The notes beneath the pieces are model-generated. The model was not told where the DNA came from, searched no databases, and worked only from the letters and a program-made list of their open reading frames with translations. Source: DASPPK01 sp964399235 (GTDB taxonomy: Archaea; Thermoproteota; Bathyarchaeia; Bathyarchaeales; Bathycorpusculaceae). Taken from it: 64,000 bases of DNA. This document shows, in pieces, positions 1-7,838 of this stretch (its first letter is position 1; every line of letters begins with the position of its first letter). A program made the translations under genes and the position numbers. Location of the stretch: positions 1 through 64,000 of the forward strand of contig CAYNQC010000001.1 in the NCBI GenBank assembly GCA_964399235.1, in the 5' to 3' direction.

Positions 1-137
1 CGGATGCCGAGGCGCGAGAGGCTTTCCGGGTGAAATGGCAGGACGAGAAGCGAACGAGCATGAACGACATCGGCACGGCGGCGTGGGCAATGGCCGAGCA
101 CATCACGGGCAGGCCCAGGACAAGCGTGAAGAAGTAG
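1..137 (+). CDS. C-terminal end of a truncated gene, unknown function
   Basis: An open frame enters from the left window edge (frame starting at base 3) and stops at TAG 135-137. About 44 residues are visible; they are charged and include the stretch NDIGTAAWAMAEHITGRP. The start and most of the protein lie outside the window, so no function can be given. It is followed by about 130 bases in which no gene is supported. Confidence 0.45.
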   Translation, partial: DAEAREAFRVKWQDEKRTSMNDIGTAAWAMAEHITGRPRTSVKK

Positions 138-271
138 CTTGCAAAGCAGGGGCAGAGTCGGGGCCACGGTGGAGCGGTGGAGATAACATCATGCTAAGCC
201 GTGCCGGGATAGAGAAGAGCCGCTAAACCCGGCGTATGGCCCTGGCTCTTGAGACGCTTTGTGAGGGAAAC

Positions 272-610
272 ATGCGAACCAAGGACAAGAAAGAAACGAT
301 TGGGGTTCTGACGAAATACGAGATCGTCTACGGAGACGGCGCTCGTGGGGATGCTATCCAGGTGGCCCTGGAGGGTGGCGATACGGTCGGGTGCGGATCC
401 CGTGGACGCTACGAGGCCACGGCGGTCGAGGGCAGTGCGGCCGAGGTCCATGCGGATATCGTCGCTCAGCGGGACGCCCTCCTCGCGGCCTGCAAGGCGG
501 CCCTGGATCTCGTGCGGCCATGTTCTTCTGCGTTTTGTGCCGCTGACGGACATCGCACCTGTAGACATGGGATGATGAAATCCGCCATCGCCAAGGCGGA
601 AGGCAAGTAG
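272..610 (+). CDS. Hypothetical protein, 112 aa
   Basis: Start ATG at 272 follows the purine-rich GTGAGGG and was preferred to an upstream in-frame ATG at 236 without a clear ribosome-binding site. The C-terminal half resembles small phage proteins that carry an AQRDALLAACKAALD helix, here followed by a Cys/His-containing segment (CSSAFCAADGHRTCRHG) that could bind metal. No family is recognised. It begins a run of small co-directional genes leading to the methyltransferase at 1322. Confidence 0.6.
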   Translation: MRTKDKKETIGVLTKYEIVYGDGARGDAIQVALEGGDTVGCGSRGRYEATAVEGSAAEVHADIVAQRDALLAACKAALDLVRPCSSAFCAADGHRTCRHGMMKSAIAKAEGK

Positions 611-633
611 TCATCCAGAAGGAGTGTCCTGTC

Positions 634-837
634 ATGTGGAAACCCATTGAAACCGCTCCGAGGGACGGCACGAAGATCCTGATCTGCCGCACGGGTAGAG
701 TGCATGATCCGACCATCGTGTGGTACACGGTGGATCACTGGAGCAACGATGGCGCGGGGGACATCGAGGCCCTGCTGCGGTACGCAAGCGGGGTGCTGTG
801 GCATCCGCTTCCCGAGATGCCCAAGACGAACGCATAG
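634..837 (+). CDS. DUF551-like small protein, 67 aa
   Basis: The protein opens with WKPIETAPRDGTKILIC, the signature of a small family common in phages and prophages (W-x-P-I-x-T-A-P-x-D-G-T, which I recall as DUF551). The family has no known biochemical role. ATG at 634 follows AGAAGGAGTG. Length is typical of short members. Confidence 0.75.
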   Translation: MWKPIETAPRDGTKILICRTGRVHDPTIVWYTVDHWSNDGAGDIEALLRYASGVLWHPLPEMPKTNA

Positions 838-854
838 TTCTGAAAGGGGTTACC

Positions 855-1148
855 ATGAACGACGAAGTCGCTGGCGGAATGATGCTCGACGCGGCCTATC
901 TGCGCGTGGACGCGAACTGCTACTCTACGACGGGGAAGTGCCTTGCGGCAGAGGAGATCGAACGCCTCCGCGCCCTCGTGGCCGAGCAGACCGAGAGGCT
1001 GCGGGAGATGACGAAAGAGCGAGACGTTGCCAAGGCCGCAATCGAGGCGCTGGGCAAGATCGCGGGAGGTGTCTCGATCACGAACGGCGACATGACATGC
1101 ACTCTCGCGTACTGGGCGCGGGAGACGCTGCGGCGGATGGGGACGTAA
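855..1148 (+). CDS. Hypothetical protein with coiled-coil segment, 97 aa
   Basis: ATG 855 follows GAAAGGGGT. Residues about 30-65 form a predicted helical coil (AAEEIERLRALVAEQTERLREMTKERD). The string RLREMTKERD recurs in the gene at 23498, so the two share a segment by common descent or module exchange. Function unknown. Confidence 0.65.
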   Translation: MNDEVAGGMMLDAAYLRVDANCYSTTGKCLAAEEIERLRALVAEQTERLREMTKERDVAKAAIEALGKIAGGVSITNGDMTCTLAYWARETLRRMGT

Positions 1149-1167
1149 CAGACGGGAAGGATTGACC

Positions 1168-1299
1168 ATGACCAAGCGTTCCGCCTACGTCCTCGCTTTT
1201 CGACGATGGTGGGAGACCGGCACGGAGGAGGACTACCGAGCCATGATCGAGGCGTGGAGGGCGTGGGAACGCGCCCCGTGGGAGTGGATGGCACGATAA
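1168..1299 (+). CDS. Hypothetical Trp-rich small protein, 43 aa
   Basis: A 43-codon frame from ATG 1168 to TAA 1297-1299, preceded by GACGGGAAGG. It is rich in Trp and Arg (RRWWETGTEEDYRAMIEAWRAW). It fits the spacing between its neighbours, which is the main support. Function unknown. Confidence 0.5.
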   Translation: MTKRSAYVLAFRRWWETGTEEDYRAMIEAWRAWERAPWEWMAR

Positions 1300-1321
1300 T
1301 CCGAGTTTACGTGGGTGAAGC

Positions 1322-2635
1322 ATGACCGTCAAGATCCTACAGGGCGATTGCCGCGAAGTCATCAAAACCCTCCCCGCCGAGTCCGTGAATTGTTGCGTCA
1401 CGAGCCCCCCGTACTGGGGTCTCCGAGACTACGGATGCGAAGGGCAGATCGGCCTTGAATCCACGCCCGAGGAGTACGTCGGGAAGTTGGTCGAGGTGTT
1501 CCGTGAAGTGCGGCGGGTGCTACAGGATGACGGGACGCTGTGGCTGAACTTGGGCGACTCTTATGCGTCCGGTGGACGCGATGGTCACGGGAAGCGGGTT
1601 GGTTATAAACAGCAAACAAATAGAGGAATGTGCGGAGAGGCCGATCCACGGCGAGCGCCGCAACCTGATGGCCTCAAGCCCAAGGATCTTGTAGGCATAC
1701 CCTGGCGCGTGGCGTTCGCCCTCCAGGCTGACGGCTGGTATCTCCGCTCTGACATCATATGGGCGAAGCCGAACCCCATGCCCGAAAGCGTAACGGACAG
1801 GCCGACGAAGGCGCACGAATACATGTTCCTGCTGGCGAAGTCGGAGAGGTACTACTACGACGCGGAGGCGATAAAGGAACCAGCGATCTGCGGTACGGAC
1901 TTGGGATTGCTACTGGGGAGGAACGCCGGAGGCGATGATGCCAATATGGTGGCATGGCACGCCCAAAGTATAGCCGACAGGCAGGCCGGTGGCGTTGACT
2001 CAAAGACCGGGAATCCTTCTGGCACTCGCAACCGCCGTTCCGTCTGGACCGTGGCGACCGATCCCTACAGCGGGGCGCACTTCGCCACCTTCCCGCCGGC
2101 GCTCATCCTGCCTTGCATCCTGGCCGGGTGCCCGCCTGCCGGGAAGCGCTGTGGCTGCGACGATATCATTGCCACGCCGACAGGAAACGGAGAAATCCGG
2201 GATCCGACGATGCGGACAGGACGAGCGGGCATGAACCGTCCACGCCGAGAAAACGAGGGGTTCCGTCCCATCACTCAACGCGAGCAAAGGCATGAGGCAG
2301 CCGAGATGAAAGTATCTCCGCATAGGCAAAAGATGGAACGAGAGTGCGGAGAATCTTTCGCACACTACATCAGAACAGACGATAGCGGAGCGCGGCCCCT
2401 GCCAGAGAATATCCGGAGTGCATTTATGGAACGAGGATGGATTACGCCGGCACCGCCATGCACGCATCCAGTAGGGCCAGCGGGAATTGTCCTCGATCCC
2501 TTCGGTGGAAGCGGCACGACTGGCGAGGTTGCCGAGCAGAACGGGCGAAACTCAATCCTGATCGAGTTGTCGCCCGAGTACGTGAAGCTGGCCGAGAAGC
2601 GAACGGCGCAGATGGGGCTGTTCGCTGGGGTGTGA
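1322..2635 (+). CDS. Beta-class DNA methyltransferase (N4-cytosine or N6-adenine), 437 aa
   Basis: Transfers methyl groups from S-adenosylmethionine to an exocyclic amino group in DNA. The catalytic motif IV TSPPYW lies at residues 27-32 and the AdoMet-binding motif I DPFGGSGTT near residues 392-400, so the order is IV then I, as in the beta class. Between them are EVFREVRRVL, GTLWLNLGDSYAS and PESVTDRP segments shared almost word for word with the second methyltransferase at 29278, so the two are paralogues. SPPY fits N4-cytosine enzymes, but N6-adenine cannot be excluded. A Cys pair region (CPPAGKRCGCDD) in the insert may bind zinc. No cognate nuclease is adjacent, so it may be an orphan protecting phage DNA against host restriction. 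Confidence 0.9.
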   Translation: MTVKILQGDCREVIKTLPAESVNCCVTSPPYWGLRDYGCEGQIGLESTPEEYVGKLVEVFREVRRVLQDDGTLWLNLGDSYASGGRDGHGKRVGYKQQTNRGMCGEADPRRAPQPDGLKPKDLVGIPWRVAFALQADGWYLRSDIIWAKPNPMPESVTDRPTKAHEYMFLLAKSERYYYDAEAIKEPAICGTDLGLLLGRNAGGDDANMVAWHAQSIADRQAGGVDSKTGNPSGTRNRRSVWTVATDPYSGAHFATFPPALILPCILAGCPPAGKRCGCDDIIATPTGNGEIRDPTMRTGRAGMNRPRRENEGFRPITQREQRHEAAEMKVSPHRQKMERECGESFAHYIRTDDSGARPLPENIRSAFMERGWITPAPPCTHPVGPAGIVLDPFGGSGTTGEVAEQNGRNSILIELSPEYVKLAEKRTAQMGLFAGV

Positions 2636-2661
2636 TAACGGCGATTTACGTGGAGGCTTAA

Positions 2662-2781
2662 ATGCTCTGCTGCAAGTGCAACCAAGAACGCGAGCCCGGG
2701 AAACGCGGGGACGCGACGCTCCTCAACATGTGCCAGGCGTGCGTCGAGAACACCTTCTCGGGCAACCTGGCGCAGCCGTAG
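2662..2781 (+). CDS. Small Cys-rich (zinc-ribbon-like) protein, 39 aa, ends at an in-frame amber
   Basis: ATG 2662 sits after GGAGGCTTAA. Two Cys pairs, CCKC near the start and CQAC about residue 29, suggest a zinc knuckle. The frame stops at TAG 2779-2781 but continues open for another 52 codons with the same codon character to TAG 2938-2940, so this may be the first half of a longer (92-codon) gene. Confidence 0.5.
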   Translation: MLCCKCNQEREPGKRGDATLLNMCQACVENTFSGNLAQP

Positions 2782-2796
2782 GCGTGCGGCGTCTAC

Positions 2797-2940
2797 GTGG
2801 CGCCGCGAGACGTGTACCCGGTCGTGGTGGAGACGCGCGACCCGCACCTTCCCGAGGGGCACCTGGACCCGGTGCGGAGCGGGTTCTCGGAGAGGGGACG
2901 GGTGCTCAAGGCGTCGTGGAGAATCAAGGAAGCGGAGTAG
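2797..2940 (+). CDS. Possible small protein or readthrough/severed C-terminal half
   Basis: The same frame as the gene at 2662, after its amber stop. A GTG at 2797 would give 47 residues (APRDVYPVVVETRDPHLPEG and onwards), but no clear ribosome-binding site precedes it. It is either an independent gene, a readthrough extension, or the remains of a gene broken by a nonsense mutation. Confidence 0.35.
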   Translation: MAPRDVYPVVVETRDPHLPEGHLDPVRSGFSERGRVLKASWRIKEAE

Positions 2941-2969
2941 CAGAATCCGAATTTTGTGAGGGGTGAAAC

Positions 2970-3152
2970 ATGAAGGAAGAGAAGAAGATGATTCCAGTCA
3001 AGCAGTTGGATACGGTGTATGCCATTCGCTGCTTCATAGGTGGCAAGCGTGTGAAGACGGATGCCCTGACGGTAGGGGATGCCAGGATCTTCCGTGCGGC
3101 CGCGAGGCACCTTGCGCGGTATCTCGGCAAGGAATACCACCTGGGCAAATGA
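2970..3152 (+). CDS. Hypothetical protein, 60 aa
   Basis: ATG 2970 follows GTGAGGGGTG. Basic small protein with a DTVYAIRCFIGGKRVKTDAL segment and a helical C-terminus (ARIFRAAARHLARYL). No family recognised. It lies directly upstream of the PP-loop gene and is probably co-transcribed. Confidence 0.6.
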   Translation: MKEEKKMIPVKQLDTVYAIRCFIGGKRVKTDALTVGDARIFRAAARHLARYLGKEYHLGK

Positions 3153-3181
3153 CAATCTGAGAAGAATGCAAGAGGTAAAAC

Positions 3182-4003
3182 GTGGCTCTTTGGGAACGAA
3201 CGCTTTTCGGTGACCGCGACAAGGTGCAGATGGCGATTGAACGCATTCGCCAGTTCTGCCCGCCAGACGGGTACTATCTCGCCTTCTCGGGTGGTAAGGA
3301 TTCCGTCTGCCTTAAGCGCCTCGCGGAGATGAGCGGGTGCAAGTTCGATGCGCACTATAGCGCGGTTCCGATTGATCCGCCAGAGATCATGGAGTTCATT
3401 CGGGAGCGTCATCCTGAGGTTGAATGGGTGCGGCCCAAGGACTCGTTTATCAACCTGTTTCTCAAGCATGGGTTTCCGACTCGTCAAGTACGCTGGTGCT
3501 GTGAGGAGTTAAAGGAACACGGTGGCGAAGGCCGCATTGTTTTGACGGGTGTCCGGTGGGCGGAAAGCGTTAGGCGCAAGGCGAAACACGGGATCGTAAC
3601 TTCCTGGAAAGACAAGAAACTTGTCAATCCGATGATCGACTGGTCGGATTCGGACGTTTGGGAATTCATTCGTTTGAAGAAGGTGGCCTATTGTTCCCTC
3701 TACGATGAGGGGTGGAAACGCCTTGGGTGCGTTCTCTGCCCAATGGATGAGCATGTAGAGAAGCAGATTGCAAGGTGGCCAAAGGTAGCAAACGTATGGC
3801 ATCGCGCTTTTCTCCGTTTTTATGAGGCATGCGGTACAGCGGAGAAACCAAGACATAGGAACCAAAAAGAACGCTGGTCAAGCGGTGAAGCCATCTGGAA
3901 GGCGTGGCTCAACCGGCGCGGATCGATGAAGGGCGACCTGTGGGAAGGCGAGGAAGGAGAGCCCGTCCAGTGTGAGATGTTCGCCGGGGCAGGGATCGAG
4001 TGA
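3182..4003 (+). CDS. PAPS reductase / DndC-like PP-loop protein, 273 aa
   Basis: A member of the adenine-nucleotide alpha-hydrolase (PP-loop) superfamily. The nucleotide-binding SGGKDS is at residues 36-41. Further family hallmarks are RWCCEELK near residue 102, GVRWAES near 121, NPMIDWSDSDVWEFI near 142 and GCVLC near 182; the Cys residues could ligate an iron-sulfur cluster as in assimilatory reductases and DndC. Phages carry many such genes, thought to act in sulfur metabolism or DNA modification; the exact substrate cannot be read from sequence. Start is GTG 3182 after AAGAGGTAAAAC. No Dnd partners (DndB/D/E) are seen nearby. Confidence 0.85.
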   Translation: MALWERTLFGDRDKVQMAIERIRQFCPPDGYYLAFSGGKDSVCLKRLAEMSGCKFDAHYSAVPIDPPEIMEFIRERHPEVEWVRPKDSFINLFLKHGFPTRQVRWCCEELKEHGGEGRIVLTGVRWAESVRRKAKHGIVTSWKDKKLVNPMIDWSDSDVWEFIRLKKVAYCSLYDEGWKRLGCVLCPMDEHVEKQIARWPKVANVWHRAFLRFYEACGTAEKPRHRNQKERWSSGEAIWKAWLNRRGSMKGDLWEGEEGEPVQCEMFAGAGIE

Positions 4004-4108
4004 TCAGTTGTCCGATTCTGCAACCAACCTCGCAGATGCGAGTAACCGCCCGGCTTTCGCCAGGGCAACGAATGACGGCGAGAGCCGATCGTTTACCTGG
4101 AGGCATAG

Positions 4109-4534
4109 ATGTGCAGGGAATCCTGGGGCGAGTGCGGTGACCTTCTGATGCACGGGTGGAAGAGGGCCGACAACGACGACGAGGACGTAGCCGGGGGGCC
4201 GGTCGTCTTCGGGGGCGACGTTCTCGCTCACTGGGTAAAGGGTGACCTCGCCAGCGACTTCCTGCAGCTGGTGGGGCTCCTGTGCGGGGATGAGGTCAAG
4301 GAGACCATGTCCATTCTGTCTGTTCAGGGTAGGATTTTCGAGGCGGACATCCACGTTCACGGGCGGAGGGGCAGGCAGGGGTCGATCTGGCTCGTCATGA
4401 ATCACGAGGACGGATCTTTCGACGGGGTCTACGTTAAGGATGAGATCTACGTTTCACTGGACCTGAAGGAGATGATTGAGGTTGCGGCGATCGGGCATGA
4501 AGGCGAAGATGAAAATCCAGAGTGTCCTTTTTGA
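4109..4534 (+). CDS. Hypothetical protein, 141 aa
   Basis: ATG 4109 follows ACCTGGAGGCATAG, a strong ribosome-binding site. The protein is acidic (DNDDEDV near the start, EGEDENPE at the end) and mostly beta/alpha in character, with no recognised motif. It ends 14 bases before the zinc-ribbon gene at 4549. About 105 non-coding bases precede it after the PP-loop gene. Confidence 0.65.
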   Translation: MCRESWGECGDLLMHGWKRADNDDEDVAGGPVVFGGDVLAHWVKGDLASDFLQLVGLLCGDEVKETMSILSVQGRIFEADIHVHGRRGRQGSIWLVMNHEDGSFDGVYVKDEIYVSLDLKEMIEVAAIGHEGEDENPECPF

Positions 4535-4548
4535 CGAAAGGGGATGAC

Positions 4549-4779
4549 ATGGACGTGAAAGGCAAGGATTTGGTTCTGAAGTGCTGCGACTGCGGGGCGG
4601 AGTTCACCTGGTATTCTGCCGATCAAGAATTCTTCGCCTCCAAGGGTTTCACGGCCCCGAAGAGATGCAAGGACTGCCGAGCCAAGAAGAAGGCCAACCG
4701 GATGTCGGACGACAACCGTGGGGTTCAGACCGGGAGGTTCCAGACGAGCAGGCCGAACAGGTCCAACGGCCCGAGGTGA
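4549..4779 (+). CDS. Probable zinc-ribbon protein (zf-trcl-like), 76 aa
   Basis: Two Cys pairs frame a conserved core: CCDCGAEFTWYSADQEFF then GFTAPKRCKDCRAKKK. This matches the small zinc-binding domain family (I recall PF13451) with the pattern CxxC-x-F-x-F-...-EQ-...-GF-x-PKRCxxCR. The tail is Arg/Asn/Gln-rich and probably disordered. It likely binds nucleic acid or a protein partner. Start ATG 4549 follows AAAGGGGAT; an upstream TTG at 4522 is less likely. Confidence 0.75.
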   Translation: MDVKGKDLVLKCCDCGAEFTWYSADQEFFASKGFTAPKRCKDCRAKKKANRMSDDNRGVQTGRFQTSRPNRSNGPR

Positions 4780-4792
4780 GGAGAACTTTTCC

Positions 4793-5326
4793 ATGATGAA
4801 GTGTCCGGTTTGCGGCAAGAGCAAGAGCGCCTACGAGATGCGTCCCATCGTCAACATTGAGGAGTTGAAGGTGGGCGCTGCCATGTCCGAGGAGAAATCC
4901 GAGCAGGACGTGGCGGGCGCGAGGGTGGACGTGGTCTGCCGGGACTGCTGGCTCTCCCTCCTGAAGAACCGGACCAAGGAGGAGGTCATCGAAATCCTGG
5001 AGACGATCTGCGGTGCCCTCATGGAGGCCGACCATCGGATGAAGGAGCCGAGGGCCTTCGACGGCATCATCGAGAAGGACAACAACCTCTTCGGGGGGAA
5101 GGTTACCCTTGTCCCGTGCGCTGTTCCCCAGCCGCTGACCCTTCCTTCCATCGGTACGGGGGATTTTCAGCTCCCCAACGGAACGAAGATCTGGTGTGGG
5201 AGTTCCTCCAACATCTCTCTCGGCACTCAGCAGGGGGTCACGATCTCGAACGGATTCATGGAGTGGTATGGCACCTTCCACCAGGGGGGCGGGTCGGGGC
5301 AGAACGCGACCAATCTCAGGGGTTGA
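4793..5326 (+). CDS. Zinc-finger protein of unknown function, 177 aa
   Basis: Residues 3-6 CPVC and a second pair CRDC near residue 51 suggest an N-terminal zinc finger. A helical segment (RTKEEVIEILETICGALMEADH) follows, then a Gly/Ser/Asn-rich C-terminus (GTKIWCGSSSNISLGTQQGV). Start ATG 4793 (or 4796) follows GGTGAGGAGAAC. It lies just upstream of the AAA+ ATPase and may be co-transcribed. No family assigned. Confidence 0.6.
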   Translation: MMKCPVCGKSKSAYEMRPIVNIEELKVGAAMSEEKSEQDVAGARVDVVCRDCWLSLLKNRTKEEVIEILETICGALMEADHRMKEPRAFDGIIEKDNNLFGGKVTLVPCAVPQPLTLPSIGTGDFQLPNGTKIWCGSSSNISLGTQQGVTISNGFMEWYGTFHQGGGSGQNATNLRG

Positions 5327-5378
5327 GGATCGGGCGTGGAGCGGGTAGGATAAACCACGACTTTTGAGGATTCCTCCG

Positions 5379-6746
5379 ATGCCGCTGGACGACCCCAAGG
5401 TTCTTCAGTCCATCCTCTCCGAGGCGTTCCACCCGACCCCCGGATCGCAGAAGATTCTGCGCGAGGTGCTGGGGGAGGACGTGTCCACCTACCGGCAGTA
5501 TTCCAAGGCCATTTCATCGTGGCGGTGGCCCCTCTGGGGATCCGCCCTGGAGGACATGCCACTGGCCAAGGAATCCGGGTGGGAGAGGGATAAGATTTTT
5601 GGCCCGAGCGAGCCGTGGATGAAAAGCGGAGGGGGGGAGGGTCCGAATTACAGCATGGTCCAGATCGCGCTCAACAAGGAGCGGTCCGTCCTCAAGTACG
5701 GCGGGATGGTATTGAAGGCCAAGGAGGGGAAGATCGTCCTCATGGTGGAGGCGGTCTACAAGGCATTTAGCGTGGTGATCCACTCCACCGAATCGGGGAA
5801 GGAGCTGGCCGAGAAGTTCTTCAAGGACATCGATGCCTGGGTTTCCAAGCACAACTTCTACAAGGGGCAGAAGATCCGGTCGGACGGCAAGTTCCTCAAC
5901 CTTTCCGACGTCTCCTACGACGATCTGATCCTTCCCGAGAAGACCAAGCACGCGATTTTCATCAACGTCAAGCAGATGATCGAGCGCATGGCGGACTACG
6001 AAAAGTACGGCATCCCCGCCAAACGCGGCGTAATCCTTGCCGGGCCTCCGGGTTGCGGAAAAACGCTTGCTGCGCGAATCCTTGCGAAGAGCCTGCCTTG
6101 CACCTTTATCTGGTGTTCCACCAAGGACGTCATGGAGGAGGGATTCGAGGGAATGTTCGAGCAGGCGCGGGAGCTCGCCCCCACGGTCGTTCTTATGGAG
6201 GACGCAGACGGGTTCGGGATCGACCGGCGGCTCGGAGGGATGAATCCCCGGCTCTCGGAGCTTCTCAACCTCCTCGACGGGGTGGAGGAGAACAAGGGGG
6301 TCATCACCATCCTGTCCAGCAACTATGCCGAGATGCTGGACTGCGCTCTCACCAATCGCCCTGGGCGCTTCGACCTCAAGGTGTTCGTGGGGCTTCCCGG
6401 CGCGGACGAGGCGCAGGAGATCCTTCGGCGCAACCTGGAGAAGCGCAACGTGGTGTTCAAGGGCAACCCGGGCGTTTTCCGCACCATCGCTTCCGTCCTG
6501 GTAGGGCAGGGGGCGAGCGGGGCGCACGTCGTGGACGTGGTTAACTCGGCCATGGCCCTCGCCGTGGAGAGGGGGAGGGGGACGGGTCCTCGTCTCGTGA
6601 TCGAGGAGAAGGACTTGCAGGACTCGGCGGCGACGATTCTCGAATCTCTCAACGTCAATCGTGAAGCCGAGAAGGCCGTGGTCGAGTCGGGCGTCATGAA
6701 GTGGGGTCAGTGGGGACCCGGTTGGAAGTTCGGAATGAAGGAGTGA
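5379..6746 (+). CDS. AAA+ ATPase, 455 aa
   Basis: An ATP-driven remodelling enzyme of the classical AAA clade. Walker A GPPGCGKT is at residues 222-229, the Walker B region LMEDAD near 272-277 (a variant of the usual DEID, with Glu-Asp retained), sensor 1 as TILSSN near 310 and the arginine-finger box NRPGRFD near 326. About 210 residues of a unique N-terminal domain precede the ATPase core and probably choose the substrate. It resembles BCS1/spastin/FtsH-type ATPases without a protease domain. Start ATG 5379 follows TGAGGATTCC. Its partner may be the 6750 gene, which starts four bases after its stop. Confidence 0.85.
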   Translation: MPLDDPKVLQSILSEAFHPTPGSQKILREVLGEDVSTYRQYSKAISSWRWPLWGSALEDMPLAKESGWERDKIFGPSEPWMKSGGGEGPNYSMVQIALNKERSVLKYGGMVLKAKEGKIVLMVEAVYKAFSVVIHSTESGKELAEKFFKDIDAWVSKHNFYKGQKIRSDGKFLNLSDVSYDDLILPEKTKHAIFINVKQMIERMADYEKYGIPAKRGVILAGPPGCGKTLAARILAKSLPCTFIWCSTKDVMEEGFEGMFEQARELAPTVVLMEDADGFGIDRRLGGMNPRLSELLNLLDGVEENKGVITILSSNYAEMLDCALTNRPGRFDLKVFVGLPGADEAQEILRRNLEKRNVVFKGNPGVFRTIASVLVGQGASGAHVVDVVNSAMALAVERGRGTGPRLVIEEKDLQDSAATILESLNVNREAEKAVVESGVMKWGQWGPGWKFGMKE

Positions 6747-6749
6747 TCC

Positions 6750-7205
6750 GTGAGCAACAAGAAGGTCATCAAGATGCCGGGCGGTGCCCAGCAGACCAAT
6801 GCACACCGTGTCCCATCCAAGGAGGAGGTTCAGGCGGAGGCGAGGCGGGCGGTTCTTCCTGACCTCTCCAAAGTTGCCGAATCCTTGGGGGGGCGGATTG
6901 CCGTCCTCTACGCCGAGACGGCCAAGACGGCGGTGATCCTGAATTCGTTGGCGGAGCTGCTCATTTCCAAGAAGATCATCGGCAAGGATGAGCTCCAGGC
7001 CATCGCCATGAAGAACGGCAAGGACCTGGAGGACCAGTACAAGGCGGCGGTGGAGAAGACGGCGGGGGTCAAGCCGGAGGACGTGAAGCCGATCCCGGTT
7101 CCCGCCGAGGTGACGATCATGGGCGAGGTGACTCCTCTCCCCAAAGCGCCGACCCAGGAGAAGCCCGATGGCGGACAATCCGAAAAGCCAGCCGGGGCTC
7201 CTTGA
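6750..7205 (+). CDS. Hypothetical protein downstream of AAA+ ATPase, 151 aa
   Basis: GTG start at 6750, four bases after the ATPase stop, with GAAGGAGTG as ribosome-binding site. The middle is helical (VAESLGGRIAVLYAETAKTAV), the C-terminus is Pro/Lys-rich and probably disordered. It overlaps the next gene by 38 bases. Translational coupling suggests it may be an adaptor or substrate of the ATPase, which is inference only. Confidence 0.65.
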   Translation: MSNKKVIKMPGGAQQTNAHRVPSKEEVQAEARRAVLPDLSKVAESLGGRIAVLYAETAKTAVILNSLAELLISKKIIGKDELQAIAMKNGKDLEDQYKAAVEKTAGVKPEDVKPIPVPAEVTIMGEVTPLPKAPTQEKPDGGQSEKPAGAP

Positions 7206-7797
7206 CCTCTGGCGTAGACCGTTTGCCAAGATCAAGGGGATGGAACGCCGTCTCAGGGTGGTCAACGACTCCGGGGTGGACGTCCCCCTCCATGTCATCG
7301 GGTGGTGGCAGGACCTGGCCGATGACCGAGACATCGGGGGGGAGCTCCGCATCCTTCCCTTCACCCCCGAGACCTTCTTCGGCGAGATCATCCGGGGCGA
7401 CAGGGCGGTGATCTACGCCTCGACTGACGAACGCATCACCCCCCTCGTCTTCCTGCGGTCCACCGGGGCGCACGAGATCCGGCACCTGGAGCACAACCAG
7501 AAGCCGTGGCTCCTGGATCTCTACGTTCGGGAGCAACTGATCCAGCGCCTCCTCCGGGCCGATGGGATGAAGAATCCCGACCACGAGTTTTTCGACAGGC
7601 ATCATGACGAGCTCCCCGAGGAGGTCGACGCCTACGTCTTTGAGAAGGAAGTGGCGGGGTTCGACGGGAGGCCCTTCGCGGCAGCCATTCGCAGAGCTAT
7701 GCGCGGCGAGGAATCGTGGCCCAATCCCGAGAGGTACAAGGTCAGGGTGACCCGCCCCATTTCCACCCCAGGCAATTCCTTGAATAAACGGGGTTGA
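7168..7797 (+). CDS. Putative zincin-type metallopeptidase (HEIRH), 209 aa
   Basis: The sequence AHEIRHLEH at residues 101-109 contains the zinc-protease HExxH motif (His102, Glu103, His106), followed 50 residues later by a Glu-rich helix (ELPEEVDAYVFEKEV) that could give the third ligand. A single HExxH is weak evidence alone, but its hydrophobic approach (AVIYAS...) and the downstream Glu fit. It overlaps the preceding gene; its stop TGA lies inside the -35 box of promoter P1. Confidence 0.5.
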   Translation: MADNPKSQPGLLDLWRRPFAKIKGMERRLRVVNDSGVDVPLHVIGWWQDLADDRDIGGELRILPFTPETFFGEIIRGDRAVIYASTDERITPLVFLRSTGAHEIRHLEHNQKPWLLDLYVREQLIQRLLRADGMKNPDHEFFDRHHDELPEEVDAYVFEKEVAGFDGRPFAAAIRRAMRGEESWPNPERYKVRVTRPISTPGNSLNKRG

Positions 7798-7821
7798 CAA
7801 AAGCCGGGAATGATATATAGT
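7794..7821 (+). promoter_or_regulatory. Promoter P1 (TTGACA-16-TATAGT)
   Basis: TTGACA at 7794-7799, 16-bp spacer, TATAGT at 7816-7821. It is the first of eleven matching promoters in the window and lies 18 bases before the ATG of the topoisomerase gene, so it drives the block at 7.8-21 kb. Confidence 0.8.
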
Positions 7822-7838
7822 ATAGATGGGGTTGAGGC

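Noticed and set aside
5514..7391. Minus-strand open frame opposite the AAA+ ATPase
   Set aside because: The forward frame has Walker motifs and a good start; the reverse translation is Leu/Arg/His-rich without any motif.
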